This document shows, piece after piece, positions 9,520 through 18,249 of a DNA stretch of 64,000 nt. The notes beneath the pieces are model-generated. The model saw nothing but the letters and a program-made list of their open reading frames with translations, did not search any database and was not told the origin of the DNA. The position numbers and the translations under genes were made by a program. The first letter of the stretch is position 1; each line of letters starts with the position of its first letter. Origin of the DNA: Butyrivibrio sp. INlla14 (GTDB lineage: Bacteria > Bacillota > Clostridia > Lachnospirales > Lachnospiraceae); assembly GCF_900102515.1 (NCBI RefSeq), contig NZ_FMVS01000003.1, positions 1 through 64,000 on the forward strand, given 5' to 3'.

Positions 9520-11478
9520 CTACTGAAGGAGTGATAGCACTCCCTGGTTAGTTTGATTTGCCTGGGCCAGCATGGCCTGACCAGCCTGAGCCAGAATGTT
9601 GTTATTAGAATATTTGACCATCTCAGAGGCCATATCTGTATCTCTAATCCTGGATTCTGCCGACTGAGTGTTTTCTACTACATTGTCAAGATTCTTGATC
9701 GTATGCTCAAGGCGATTCTGCATAGCACCGTAGTAGCTTCTAACCCTTGATACATTCTGAGCTGCGGTCTTAACAGTATCAATGGTCTCAAGGGCTTTTT
9801 GCCTTGTAGTTGTGTCAAAGGTCTTACCCTCTGAAAGAGCTGCCATTGTCACGTTAAATCTCTTTAGGGCTATCTCATTTTCGCTGGATGTTTCTGACCC
9901 AACCTGCAAAAATAGTGTATTCCCAAGGCCATCATCTGTACCTTCACCTGTCGCAGTACCGCTTTGTTTTTCAGGGAAGACATAGCCTGTTCCATAAGCA
10001 TTTGCATACTGGGTGTTTCCTGTATTTATCGTATAATTTGATCCGCTCGATGTAAGCGATGAAGGAGCAAAAAGAGTCTCTTCAGGAGTACTTAAGTTTC
10101 CAAACAAAGATCCAGCTCCGTTTGTACCTCTTGCATCAAGAAATGCATCTGTAAAGGCAAGGGGGTCAAGCCCTGCCACACCGGATTTGGCTGATGCAGA
10201 TTTAAAGTGTGATTCAAAATCGCTAAGACCTGAATAACCTGTTAGATCTGCTATAGCCTGATCTAACGTCTTTTTAGGAGAACCTGACATTTCTCCCATC
10301 AGCTTATTAAGTCCACTTGCAATATTAGATGAGTTCACAGCGGTATTGCCATCTGCAGCTGATACCGCGTAGCCAAGATACATAGCTGCCAGATATCCAG
10401 CTCCATAGGGCATTGAGTCCAGTTGTGACATGTATGATTTCATGTTGGCTTCACTAGATCCAGGGTTTAAGCTATTCGAAAGCCACCCACCATCTCCACA
10501 TGAAGTCTGGGCAACACCTTCTACAAACCACTGTGGAAAACCAGATAGCATACCATCTGTCAGGGTATCATACATAGCAAGATGAGTCATCTCGTGGCCT
10601 ATTGTTGCAGCAAGATCTGCCTTTTGAGCATCTGTCATGCTATCAAATGATGACAATGGATAATCCGCTGTATCGATCTGCATAGTATAGCTCATGACCG
10701 TGTAGGAGCTAGTATAGGACATTGAAAGGGAAGCTCTTGCCAGTGTGCCGCCAGAGCCATCAATGCCAGATAGTTTAAGTCCAACCTGAACGTCATTAGA
10801 TGCAGCATTAGAGAAAAGAGTTGGAAAATTATTATATAGATTTGCTATAGCATCAGCAGCCGCACTCTGAACGAACTTGGCATAATCAGAATCAGCATAG
10901 CTTGTATCCTGACCAACAGCCTGGCTGGCTTGTGTATTAACCTTATTTCCATCGCTATCTACAAATTCACAGGTTATTTCTACATTGGTTCCATTGGGAA
11001 GGACCATTGATATAGAATTTTCTTTTCCCGAAGTAACCATTGCATTACTTGGAGAAAAGCCTTCATCAGAGAAAATATGTATATTATTAAACTCTGTAAC
11101 TCCATGGATCCTGTCTATTTCTTCGCTAAGTCGCTGAACCTCAGCATTTATATATTCTCTGTCTGTATCCTGAAGCGTGTCATTGGCTGCCTTAATAGAC
11201 AAGTCACTTGCCCTTACCAGCATGTCACTTACTTCATTCAAGGCTCCATCTGCAATCTGGCACCAGGAAACTCCATCCTGAGCATTGCTTGATGCCTGCG
11301 TAAGACCTCTGACCTGACGTCTCATCTTCTCTGAAATAGCAAGGCCCGCAGCATCATCAGCTGCTCTGTTTATCCTGTAACCGGAAGATAACTTTTCTGA
11401 GGATTTAGCCTGGATTCCAGTTGTAATATTCAGTTGTCTGTTGGCATTCATGCCAGAAATATTATGCTGTACTACCAT
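9520..11478 (-). CDS. Flagellinolysin: flagellin with inserted HExxH metallopeptidase domain
   Basis: A 652-residue flagellin whose hypervariable region is replaced by a gluzincin-type zinc peptidase. The N-terminal 1-140 and C-terminal ~90 residues are standard flagellin D0/D1 and nearly match the neighbouring flagellin. Between them sits GHEMTHLAMYD with zinc ligands His295 and His299, catalytic Glu296, and the probable third ligand Glu320 in QWFVEGVAQ. A helical GYLAAMYLGYAV segment follows, as in related peptidases. Flagellinolysins are described as giving proteolytically active filaments; the substrate here is unknown. The ATG at 11478 lies 15 nt after the zinc-ribbon gene stop with GGAG upstream, so the two are co-transcribed. 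Confidence 0.92.
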   Translation of the reverse strand: MVVQHNISGMNANRQLNITTGIQAKSSEKLSSGYRINRAADDAAGLAISEKMRRQVRGLTQASSNAQDGVSWCQIADGALNEVSDMLVRASDLSIKAANDTLQDTDREYINAEVQRLSEEIDRIHGVTEFNNIHIFSDEGFSPSNAMVTSGKENSISMVLPNGTNVEITCEFVDSDGNKVNTQASQAVGQDTSYADSDYAKFVQSAAADAIANLYNNFPTLFSNAASNDVQVGLKLSGIDGSGGTLARASLSMSYTSSYTVMSYTMQIDTADYPLSSFDSMTDAQKADLAATIGHEMTHLAMYDTLTDGMLSGFPQWFVEGVAQTSCGDGGWLSNSLNPGSSEANMKSYMSQLDSMPYGAGYLAAMYLGYAVSAADGNTAVNSSNIASGLNKLMGEMSGSPKKTLDQAIADLTGYSGLSDFESHFKSASAKSGVAGLDPLAFTDAFLDARGTNGAGSLFGNLSTPEETLFAPSSLTSSGSNYTINTGNTQYANAYGTGYVFPEKQSGTATGEGTDDGLGNTLFLQVGSETSSENEIALKRFNVTMAALSEGKTFDTTTRQKALETIDTVKTAAQNVSRVRSYYGAMQNRLEHTIKNLDNVVENTQSAESRIRDTDMASEMVKYSNNNILAQAGQAMLAQANQTNQGVLSLLQ

Positions 11479-11493
11479 TTGGCTACTCCGCTA

Positions 11494-11892
11494 TCAGTCC
11501 CAATACCCCTCATTCCTTGCTACAAGAAGATCTCCACAAGCCGGGCACTCAAGTTTGATCTCGCCACTTAATACCTTTTCCATATCTACAATGTCCACAT
11601 CTCCGCCGCAGATGCACTTTCCTCTGTATTCAACAACAGTGCCATCCTCTTTATTGAGGATAAATACAGGTATTGCGGAAATCTTGCGGCACCTTTCGCA
11701 GACGCCTATTTCCTTTGTTATGGTCCAGGTTCCGTTTGGATTTTTCTCAAGATCATTTCTTATTCTCTGCTGGGTATCTTTATTAAAAAGAGTTATTGTC
11801 TTTTCGATGTCAAAAAAGGTCATCCCCGCCCCAACCCATAGGTTTGCCTCATAACCACATCTTTCGCACTTTAGATTAACAATCTGTCCCAT
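11494..11892 (-). CDS. Small zinc-ribbon protein upstream of flagellinolysin
   Basis: A 132-residue cytosolic protein with four cysteine clusters: CERC near residue 9, CERC around 64, CIC around 92 and CPAC around 116, consistent with two zinc-ribbon or rubredoxin-like knuckles. There is no signal peptide or membrane segment. The ATG at 11892 was chosen over the longer TTG start at 11910 because TAGGAGA lies about 5 nt before it. It is the first gene of a two-gene operon with the flagellinolysin and is preceded by a sigma-D-like promoter. No family is recognised. Zinc binding is inferred from cysteine spacing; a role in handling the metallopeptidase flagellin is only a hypothesis. Confidence 0.8.
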   Translation of the reverse strand: MGQIVNLKCERCGYEANLWVGAGMTFFDIEKTITLFNKDTQQRIRNDLEKNPNGTWTITKEIGVCERCRKISAIPVFILNKEDGTVVEYRGKCICGGDVDIVDMEKVLSGEIKLECPACGDLLVARNEGYWD

Positions 11893-11948
11893 ATTATCTC
11901 CTAACCCCAAAATACTATTTGCAAATACTATTTACTTTGTCTTATTTT

Positions 11949-11976
11949 ATATCGGACAATTTTATTCGGTATATTA
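11949..11976 (-). promoter_or_regulatory. Sigma-D-like promoter of zinc-ribbon/flagellinolysin operon
   Basis: On the minus strand TAAT, 16 nt, TCCGATAT resembles the flagellar sigma consensus and the promoter of the convergent flagellin. Spacing is one nt longer than ideal. Confidence 0.45.
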
Positions 11977-12008
11977 TGCTTCAAGATAATTTTACACAAC
12001 TTTTTTGC

Positions 12009-12044
12009 AAAAAAACGAGGGCCTCCAATTAAGGAGAACCCTCG
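12009..12044 (-). terminator. Terminator of ileS
   Basis: The stem CGAGGG/CCCTCG with inner CTCC/GGAG pairing is followed on the minus strand by seven T. It starts 26 nt beyond the ileS stop. Confidence 0.85.
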
Positions 12045-12069
12045 CGTTTTATCATCTATTCTGTTTTGA

Positions 12070-15000
12070 TCAGATCTTCTCAACTCCGATTGTTACCTTC
12101 TCGCCGTTGATATCCCATTCCTTGGCATTAGCAACGTCTGAGCCGTAAACAACTTCGTTGGCAAGAACTTTTGTAGAGATGCTGCTCTCGTTGTCCTTAA
12201 CAATCTGCGCAAGCTTATCATTGCCGTTAAGAGAAACCTTGATATGATCCATAACTTCAAAGCCTGAATCCTTACGCATAGTCTGGATCTTACTGATAAC
12301 CTCCAGAACAAAACCTTCATTGATAAGTTCCTCTGAAAGGTTAGTATCAAGAACAACTGTAATACCCCAGTTCTCCTGAGATACAAAGCCTTCCTTCTGA
12401 GCCATCTCGATAAGGAGGTCTTCCTTAACAAGTTCTACATCTACGTCGTTTACATTGAACTTAATTGAACCATTAGTATTAAGCTCGTCCATAGTAGCGT
12501 TTCCATCGAGGCCTTCAAGATAGGCCTTGATAGCACCGATGTTCTTGCCATACTTAGGTCCTAATGTCTTAAGCTGTGGCTTAAAGCTGTAGCTTGTGAA
12601 GTCACGAACATCATCTGTAAAGCTTACATTCTTGACATTAAGCTCTTCTCTGATGATCTCTGTGTAGAACTCGCCTACAGTCTGCTCTGCCTTAACATAC
12701 ATCTGTCCGATAGGCTGACGGTTCTTGATGTTAGCTGCGTTTCTTGCAGCACGGCCGAGTACTACGATATCAAGAACTTCTTCCATATCCTTCTCAAGCT
12801 TAGTGTCGATAAGAGACTCATCAACAGCAGGGAAGTCACAGAGATGGATTGACTCTGGAGCATCTTTAAAGCTGTTACGAACAAGGTTCTGGTAGATTTC
12901 CTCTGTCATGAATGGAACCATAGGTGCTGCAGCCTTACATACAGTAACAAGTGCTGTATAAAGAGTCATGTAAGCAGAAATCTTATCCTGTTCCATTCCC
13001 TTAGCCCAGAATCTCTCACGGCTGCGACGTACATACCAGTTAGACATCTCATCAACAAAGTTATCAAGTGCCTTACCAGCCTCAGGAATCCTATAGTTAT
13101 TAAGGTTATCATCTACTGCCTTAACACAGCTGTTGAGCTTAGAAAGAAGCCACTTATCCATTACAGTAAGCTTATCAAGTTCAAGCTTGTAGTTTGCAGC
13201 ATCGAAACCATCGATATTTGCATAAAGTGTAAAGAATGCATAAGTGTTCCAAAGTGTTCCGAGGAACTTACGCTGTCCTTCCATAACTGCATCACCTGAG
13301 AAACGGCTAGGAAGCCAAGGCGCTGAGTTAGTGTAGAAGTACCATCTGATAGCATCTGCACCATATTTTTCAAGAGCATCGAAAGGATCAACAGCGTTAC
13401 CCTTAGACTTACTCATCTTCTGTCCATTTTCATCCTGCACAAGGCCGAGTACTATAACATTTTTAAATGCAGGCTTATTGAAAAGAAGTGTTGCCTCTGC
13501 GTGAAGTGAGTAGAACCATCCACGTGTCTGGTCTACAGCCTCTGAGATAAACTCAGCAGGGAACTGCTTCTCGAAGAGTTCCTTATTCTCAAATGGGTAG
13601 TGGAGCTGAGCAAATGGCATTGCGCCTGAATCGAACCAGCAGTCAATAACCTCTTTTACTCTGTGCATCTTCTTGCCGCACTTAGGACATGTGATCTCAA
13701 ACTTATCAATGTAAGGTCTGTGAAGCTCACAAGTCTCTGCGCTAGGATCTCCTGAAAGCTCAGCAAGCTCTTTTCTGGAACCTACAGAAAGCTGATGTCC
13801 ACAGTCGTCACACTCCCAGATATTAAGTGGTGTTCCCCAATATCTGTCACGGGAGATACCCCAGTCCTGAATGTTCTCAAGCCAGTCGCCGAAACGTCCC
13901 TTACCGATTGACTCTGGAACCCAGTTAATCTCTTTGTTGTTGCGGATAAGGTCTTCCTTAACCTCTGTAACCTTGATGAACCATGATGAACGAGCATAGT
14001 AGATAAGTGGTGTACCACATCTCCAGCAGTGTGGATAATCATGTTCCATCTTAGGTGCGCCAAAGAGAAGTCCTCTCTTATCAAGGTCTTTCAACACCTC
14101 TGGATCTGCACTAATTGCACCCTCATCCATTTCCTTCTGAGTAGGCTTACATCTCATGCCTGCAAAAGGAGTCTCTGCCTTGAGCTTACCTTCTGAATCT
14201 ACCATCTGTACAAGTGGAGCGTCATATTTACGTCCAACTCTTGCGTCGTCTTCACCGAATGCAGGAGCGATATGTACGATGCCTGTACCATCTGTCATAG
14301 TTACATAGTTATCGCAGTAGATAAAGAAGCACTTCTTGTGCTGCTTCTCAGCCTCATCAGCTGCGCACTGGTAAAGTGGCTCATACTCTTTATATTCAAG
14401 GTCTGTACCTACATAAGTCTCAAGAACTTCGTACGCCTTCTGGCCTTCCTCTTTTGCAAGAGAACCAAGTACGTTGTCTGCAAGAGCTGCAGCAAGGTAG
14501 TATACGTTTCCATCAGCAGCCTTAACCTTAACGTACTTCTCATCTGGATTTACGCAAAGGCCGATGTTTGAAGGAAGTGTCCAAGGTGTAGTTGTCCATG
14601 CAAGGAAATATGCATCTTCGCCCTTAACCTTGAAGCGAACGAGAGCAGAACGTTCTTTTAATGTCTTATATCCCTGAGCAACCTCGTGTGATGAAAGAGG
14701 TGTGCCACAACGAGGACAGTAAGGAACTACCTTAAAGCCCTTGTACAGAAGACCCTTCTTCCAGATTTCATTAAGAGCCCACCACTCTGACTCGATGAAA
14801 TTATCATCATAAGTGATGTATGGGTGCTCCATATCAGCCCAGAAACCAACTGTGCCAGAGAAGTCTTCCCACATTCCCTTATATTTCCAAACAGATTCCT
14901 TACACTTCTTGATGAAAGGCTCCATTCCGTATTCTTCAATCTGTTCCTTACCATCAAGGCCCAGCATCTTCTCTACTTCAAGCTCAACTGGAAGACCGTG

Positions 15001-15261
15001 AGTATCCCAACCAGCCTTACGAGGAACAGTATATCCCTTCATTGTGCGGTATCTAGGGATCATATCCTTGATGGCACGTGTAAGAACGTGACCAATATGA
15101 GGCTTACCGTTTGCTGTTGGAGGGCCATCGTAGAACATATACATATCGCCCTTACTACGAGTGTCCACACTCTTCTGGAAGATATTCTCATTTTTCCAGA
15201 ATTCTTCAATCTTCTTTTCTCTGCCGACAAAGTTCATGTCGGTATCGACTTTGTTGTACAT
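12070..15261 (-). CDS. ileS: Isoleucyl-tRNA synthetase (long, type-2-like)
   Basis: Charges tRNA-Ile with isoleucine. The 1063-residue class I synthetase has HIGH at residues 55-58 in GKPHIGHVLTRAIKD and KMSKS at 615-619 in GQKMSKSKGNAVDP. The CP1 editing-domain landmark WTTTPWTLPSN and zinc-type cysteine pairs (CPRCGTP, CWRCGTP, CPKCGKK) are visible. Length and the PHIGHVL context fit the eukaryote-like type 2 enzyme rather than the ~930-residue type 1; type 2 enzymes are often naturally mupirocin-tolerant. The ATG at 15261 has GGAG 8 nt upstream. Expression is controlled by the T-box leader just upstream. Confidence 0.97.
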   Translation of the reverse strand: MYNKVDTDMNFVGREKKIEEFWKNENIFQKSVDTRSKGDMYMFYDGPPTANGKPHIGHVLTRAIKDMIPRYRTMKGYTVPRKAGWDTHGLPVELEVEKMLGLDGKEQIEEYGMEPFIKKCKESVWKYKGMWEDFSGTVGFWADMEHPYITYDDNFIESEWWALNEIWKKGLLYKGFKVVPYCPRCGTPLSSHEVAQGYKTLKERSALVRFKVKGEDAYFLAWTTTPWTLPSNIGLCVNPDEKYVKVKAADGNVYYLAAALADNVLGSLAKEEGQKAYEVLETYVGTDLEYKEYEPLYQCAADEAEKQHKKCFFIYCDNYVTMTDGTGIVHIAPAFGEDDARVGRKYDAPLVQMVDSEGKLKAETPFAGMRCKPTQKEMDEGAISADPEVLKDLDKRGLLFGAPKMEHDYPHCWRCGTPLIYYARSSWFIKVTEVKEDLIRNNKEINWVPESIGKGRFGDWLENIQDWGISRDRYWGTPLNIWECDDCGHQLSVGSRKELAELSGDPSAETCELHRPYIDKFEITCPKCGKKMHRVKEVIDCWFDSGAMPFAQLHYPFENKELFEKQFPAEFISEAVDQTRGWFYSLHAEATLLFNKPAFKNVIVLGLVQDENGQKMSKSKGNAVDPFDALEKYGADAIRWYFYTNSAPWLPSRFSGDAVMEGQRKFLGTLWNTYAFFTLYANIDGFDAANYKLELDKLTVMDKWLLSKLNSCVKAVDDNLNNYRIPEAGKALDNFVDEMSNWYVRRSRERFWAKGMEQDKISAYMTLYTALVTVCKAAAPMVPFMTEEIYQNLVRNSFKDAPESIHLCDFPAVDESLIDTKLEKDMEEVLDIVVLGRAARNAANIKNRQPIGQMYVKAEQTVGEFYTEIIREELNVKNVSFTDDVRDFTSYSFKPQLKTLGPKYGKNIGAIKAYLEGLDGNATMDELNTNGSIKFNVNDVDVELVKEDLLIEMAQKEGFVSQENWGITVVLDTNLSEELINEGFVLEVISKIQTMRKDSGFEVMDHIKVSLNGNDKLAQIVKDNESSISTKVLANEVVYGSDVANAKEWDINGEKVTIGVEKI

Positions 15262-15281
15262 CTTTGAGCTCCTTTCTTGAT

Positions 15282-15590
15282 AAAAAAAGAAGCCCCCATC
15301 CTTTGTAAAAAGGACGAGGGCTGATTAATCTAGTCTCGTTATACCACCTGTTTACACATACGCGCCGAATAATAAATCCGGTTGAATACGCTTCCCGTTA
15401 ACGCCAGGATATACGGCAAAAATCTACTGTATTACGAATAATATCTGTTCGATTCTGCAGCTCAGAAGTGATTTTCGAAAAGCTCCTACTCGCACTGACT
15501 CGCACCAACCGCCAGCTCTCTGCACGCTTTCACAAGCTATCTACTGTCTTCGTCACAGCTTTTTATCTATAATGCACACATCATACTACG
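15282..15590 (-). promoter_or_regulatory. T-box riboswitch leader of ileS (specifier AUC)
   Basis: The minus-strand leader carries the hallmarks of a T-box. A stem I region near 15500-15570 includes the GACGAAGACAGTAG start. A probable specifier ATC at 15470-15472 matches isoleucine. The T-box sequence AACAGGTGGTATAACGAG lies at 15335-15352. The competing terminator at 15282-15322 pairs AGCCC..CC..CCTT with its complement and ends in seven T. Uncharged tRNA-Ile would stabilise the antiterminator and allow ileS transcription. The exact transcript start is not resolved. Confidence 0.92.
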
Positions 15591-15618
15591 TATATTAAAA
15601 AAGTGCAAGCTAATAATA

Positions 15619-16308
15619 TCAGTTTTTCTCAAGAGCCTTGTATACGCAAGCTGCCAAAGCTGCTCCTACAAGTGGTCCAACGATAAATACCCAAAGAGCT
15701 GCTATTGGAGCTGTATTTCCAGTAAAAGCTGCTACAAGTGCTGGTCCAAAGCTTCTTGCCGGGTTAACAGATGTTCCAGTAAGACCAATGCCGAGGATAT
15801 GAACTACTACAAGAGTAAGACCTATTACAAGTCCGCCAAAAGAGCCATGTCCAGCCTTCTTGGATGTAACACCTAAAATTGCTATTACAAAAATAAATGT
15901 AAGTACGATCTCAACAATAAGTCCGGCTATAGGATTTCCATTAACACCTGCAAGGCCATTTGATCCAAATCCGCCGGTCTTGTCTTCTACGCCGCCAAGT
16001 CCAAAAATAAGTGCAAGGATTCCAGCACCAGCAAAAGCGCCAATACACTGTGATACAACATAGCCAACAAATTCGCTGACTTCCATACCGCCGCTAAGTA
16101 AAACTCCAAGAGAAACCGCAGGGTTAATATGGCATCCTGAAATGTTTCCGATTGAGTAAGCCATAGCTACGATTGTCAGACCAAATGCAAGAGCAGTTAA
16201 AAGATATCCTGATCCGCTTGCCGCATCACATCCAACCAGCATCGCTGTTCCGCAGCCCAGTACTACAAGTGTTGCTGTTCCAATACATTCTGCTACATAT
16301 TTCTTCAT
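15619..16308 (-). CDS. aqpZ: Aquaporin (MIP family, AqpZ-like)
   Basis: A 229-residue membrane channel for water or small neutral solutes. Both half-helix NPA motifs are present: SGCHINPAVSLG and GTSVNPARSFGPAL, the second followed by the RSFGPA stretch with the selectivity-filter Arg. Six membrane spans can be drawn by eye. The start at 16308 (MKKYVAECIGTATLVV) is chosen because AGGAGG lies 7 nt upstream and family homology starts there; the frame is open to 16416 without a better site. Sequence resembles AqpZ water channels more than glycerol facilitators, judged from overall similarity. It is a single-gene unit. Confidence 0.93.
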   Translation of the reverse strand: MKKYVAECIGTATLVVLGCGTAMLVGCDAASGSGYLLTALAFGLTIVAMAYSIGNISGCHINPAVSLGVLLSGGMEVSEFVGYVVSQCIGAFAGAGILALIFGLGGVEDKTGGFGSNGLAGVNGNPIAGLIVEIVLTFIFVIAILGVTSKKAGHGSFGGLVIGLTLVVVHILGIGLTGTSVNPARSFGPALVAAFTGNTAPIAALWVFIVGPLVGAALAACVYKALEKN

Positions 16309-16563
16309 ACCACGCCTCCTAGAATTTAGGCCTCCGCCCATTTTTTTATACACTATATTATAATCATTTCCCATGGGAATTGTTACTCTTTTTCGATAAT
16401 TATGTGACAATTCCAAAAAAGAATTTGCATCATGAATAAAATTGCTATATTTCTAAGCAAAATTTACTAGAACTGGCGCAGCGCACAGGGTATCATTTGT
16501 TTATCATATAATTTGATACATGCTTTTATTATCTCTTTTATAAAGGATGAAGGAGAACACACA

Positions 16564-18138
16564 ATGAAGGATTTCGATTTTCTGCTGGACTACAGAGCTA
16601 CAGCTACAGAAGCTGAAGTTTTCTGGGATATGCCCCTGGATGCAACGTCAGATACTATCTACGAAGTATTAGTTGATGGTTTTGTAACATCTAAAGTTAA
16701 TAAGACACATATTTCTTTTGATAATCTGGTCCCAGACACCGACTATGTTGTTGAGATCAGAGTAAAAGACTCTGAAAAAAGTCTTGGAATCACCACTGTT
16801 CACACAGGCTCTGTTAAAAAGATGCTTGATGTAACCAAGGCTCCTTTCTTTGCAATAGGCGATGGGGAGCACATGAACACAAACGCCATTCAGGATGCAC
16901 TTGATGCCTGTGATAAGGATTCTTGTGTATGTTTTCCTGCAGGAACATATCTTACAGGAGCTCTCAATGTGCACTCAGATACAGAAATCTATCTGGATGA
17001 GGGAGCTCTTTTGCAGGGAACAGACGAGCCCTTTGACTATCTTCCCAAGATACACAGCCGCTTTGAAGGCTATGAAATGGAGTGCTACAGAAGTCTTTTA
17101 AATCTTGGTGAACTTGACCACAACGCAGATTTTACCTGTGAAAATGTCGTTATCAGGGGAAAAGGTACTATCTATGGAGGCGGAGCTGCGCTTGCCAAGG
17201 CAATTGCAAGAATAGAAGGCGAAAGACTCAAGGACTATATCGCATCTCTTGGGGATAAGATAAAGGATTATGAGAAGCCAGAAACTATCGCAAGCCGCTT
17301 TAGAGGAAGGCTCATCAACATGAGTAATTGCCGCAACATCTGGATCCACGGACTTACCCTTGGCTATGCTCCTTCCTGGAATATTCACTTTATCTACTCA
17401 GATCAGATTGTTACAGATCATTGCACTATAAAGTCCGAAGGTATATGGAATGGAGATGGCTGGGATCCTGATTCATCCACAAATTCAACACTTTATGCCT
17501 GTGATTTCTATACTGAAGATGACTCCGTTGCCATCAAATCCGGCAAGAACCCTGAGGGCAATGTTATAAACAGACCAACCAAACATATCAGAGTTTTTGA
17601 CAGTGTAACTCACTTTGGCCATGGCCTTTGCATTGGAAGCGAGATGTCAGGCGGTGTTGAGGATGTTCGTCTATGGGATTGCCAGATGGGACCGACCTGG
17701 TCAGGAATAGAGATAAAGGCCACAAAAAAGCGCGGCGGCTATGTGCGAAATATTCTGGTTCGCGATATCACAGCTTCTCATATTCAGATGCACTCTGTAG
17801 GTTACAATGACGACGGCGAAGGCTCTAAGGTTCCACCTCAGCTTGGGGATTGCCAATTTGAGAGAATACATCTCCTTGGAAGATACCTTGATAATAATGC
17901 CGGCAAAAATGAATGGCACGACTGCCCGTCAGTTCTGTTGTGCGGCTTTGATGTTCCAGGTTATGAAGTAAAAGATATTGTGCTTAAGGATATTGTTATG
18001 GAAGATAAAGCAGGAAGAAATAAGGCCTATGAAGGTGTGATCACTGATGTTTCCGACTTTACTCCTGATAATATAAGCCTTGAATATTGCGAAAATATAA
18101 AGTTTGAGAATATGACTCTTATTCCAAGACAACTTTGA
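16564..18138 (+). CDS. GH28 polygalacturonase-type pectinase, apparently cytosolic
   Basis: A 524-residue right-handed beta-helix enzyme hydrolysing galacturonan linkages. An N-terminal fibronectin-III-like domain (about 1-90) precedes the GH28 core. Catalytic landmarks are NGDGWDPDSS (first Asp), EDDSVAIKSG (the Asp pair) and GHGLCIGSEMSGG (the His region), with GIEIKATKKRGG as the substrate-binding RxK-like motif. The ATG at 16564 has AGGAG 9 nt upstream; the longer start at 16513 lacks support. No signal peptide is visible, suggesting action on imported oligogalacturonides, probably as an exo-enzyme. It fits pectin use by a rumen or gut bacterium. Confidence 0.92.
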   Translation: MKDFDFLLDYRATATEAEVFWDMPLDATSDTIYEVLVDGFVTSKVNKTHISFDNLVPDTDYVVEIRVKDSEKSLGITTVHTGSVKKMLDVTKAPFFAIGDGEHMNTNAIQDALDACDKDSCVCFPAGTYLTGALNVHSDTEIYLDEGALLQGTDEPFDYLPKIHSRFEGYEMECYRSLLNLGELDHNADFTCENVVIRGKGTIYGGGAALAKAIARIEGERLKDYIASLGDKIKDYEKPETIASRFRGRLINMSNCRNIWIHGLTLGYAPSWNIHFIYSDQIVTDHCTIKSEGIWNGDGWDPDSSTNSTLYACDFYTEDDSVAIKSGKNPEGNVINRPTKHIRVFDSVTHFGHGLCIGSEMSGGVEDVRLWDCQMGPTWSGIEIKATKKRGGYVRNILVRDITASHIQMHSVGYNDDGEGSKVPPQLGDCQFERIHLLGRYLDNNAGKNEWHDCPSVLLCGFDVPGYEVKDIVLKDIVMEDKAGRNKAYEGVITDVSDFTPDNISLEYCENIKFENMTLIPRQL

Positions 18139-18164
18139 AATACAAATCGAATTATTCATATCAT

Positions 18165-18214
18165 AAAAAAAGAATTTGTTACCCGCGAATATACAGGTAG
18201 CAAATTCTTTTTTT
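18165..18214. terminator. Bidirectional terminator between GH28 gene and aldolase gene
   Basis: A long near-perfect inverted repeat (AAAAAAAGAATTTGTTACC against GGTAGCAAATTCTTTTTTT) lies between two convergent genes, with A and T runs on both sides. Confidence 0.88.
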
Positions 18215-18249
18215 CAAAGGATATAGTTCTTGTTTATCACAAGCATTTC

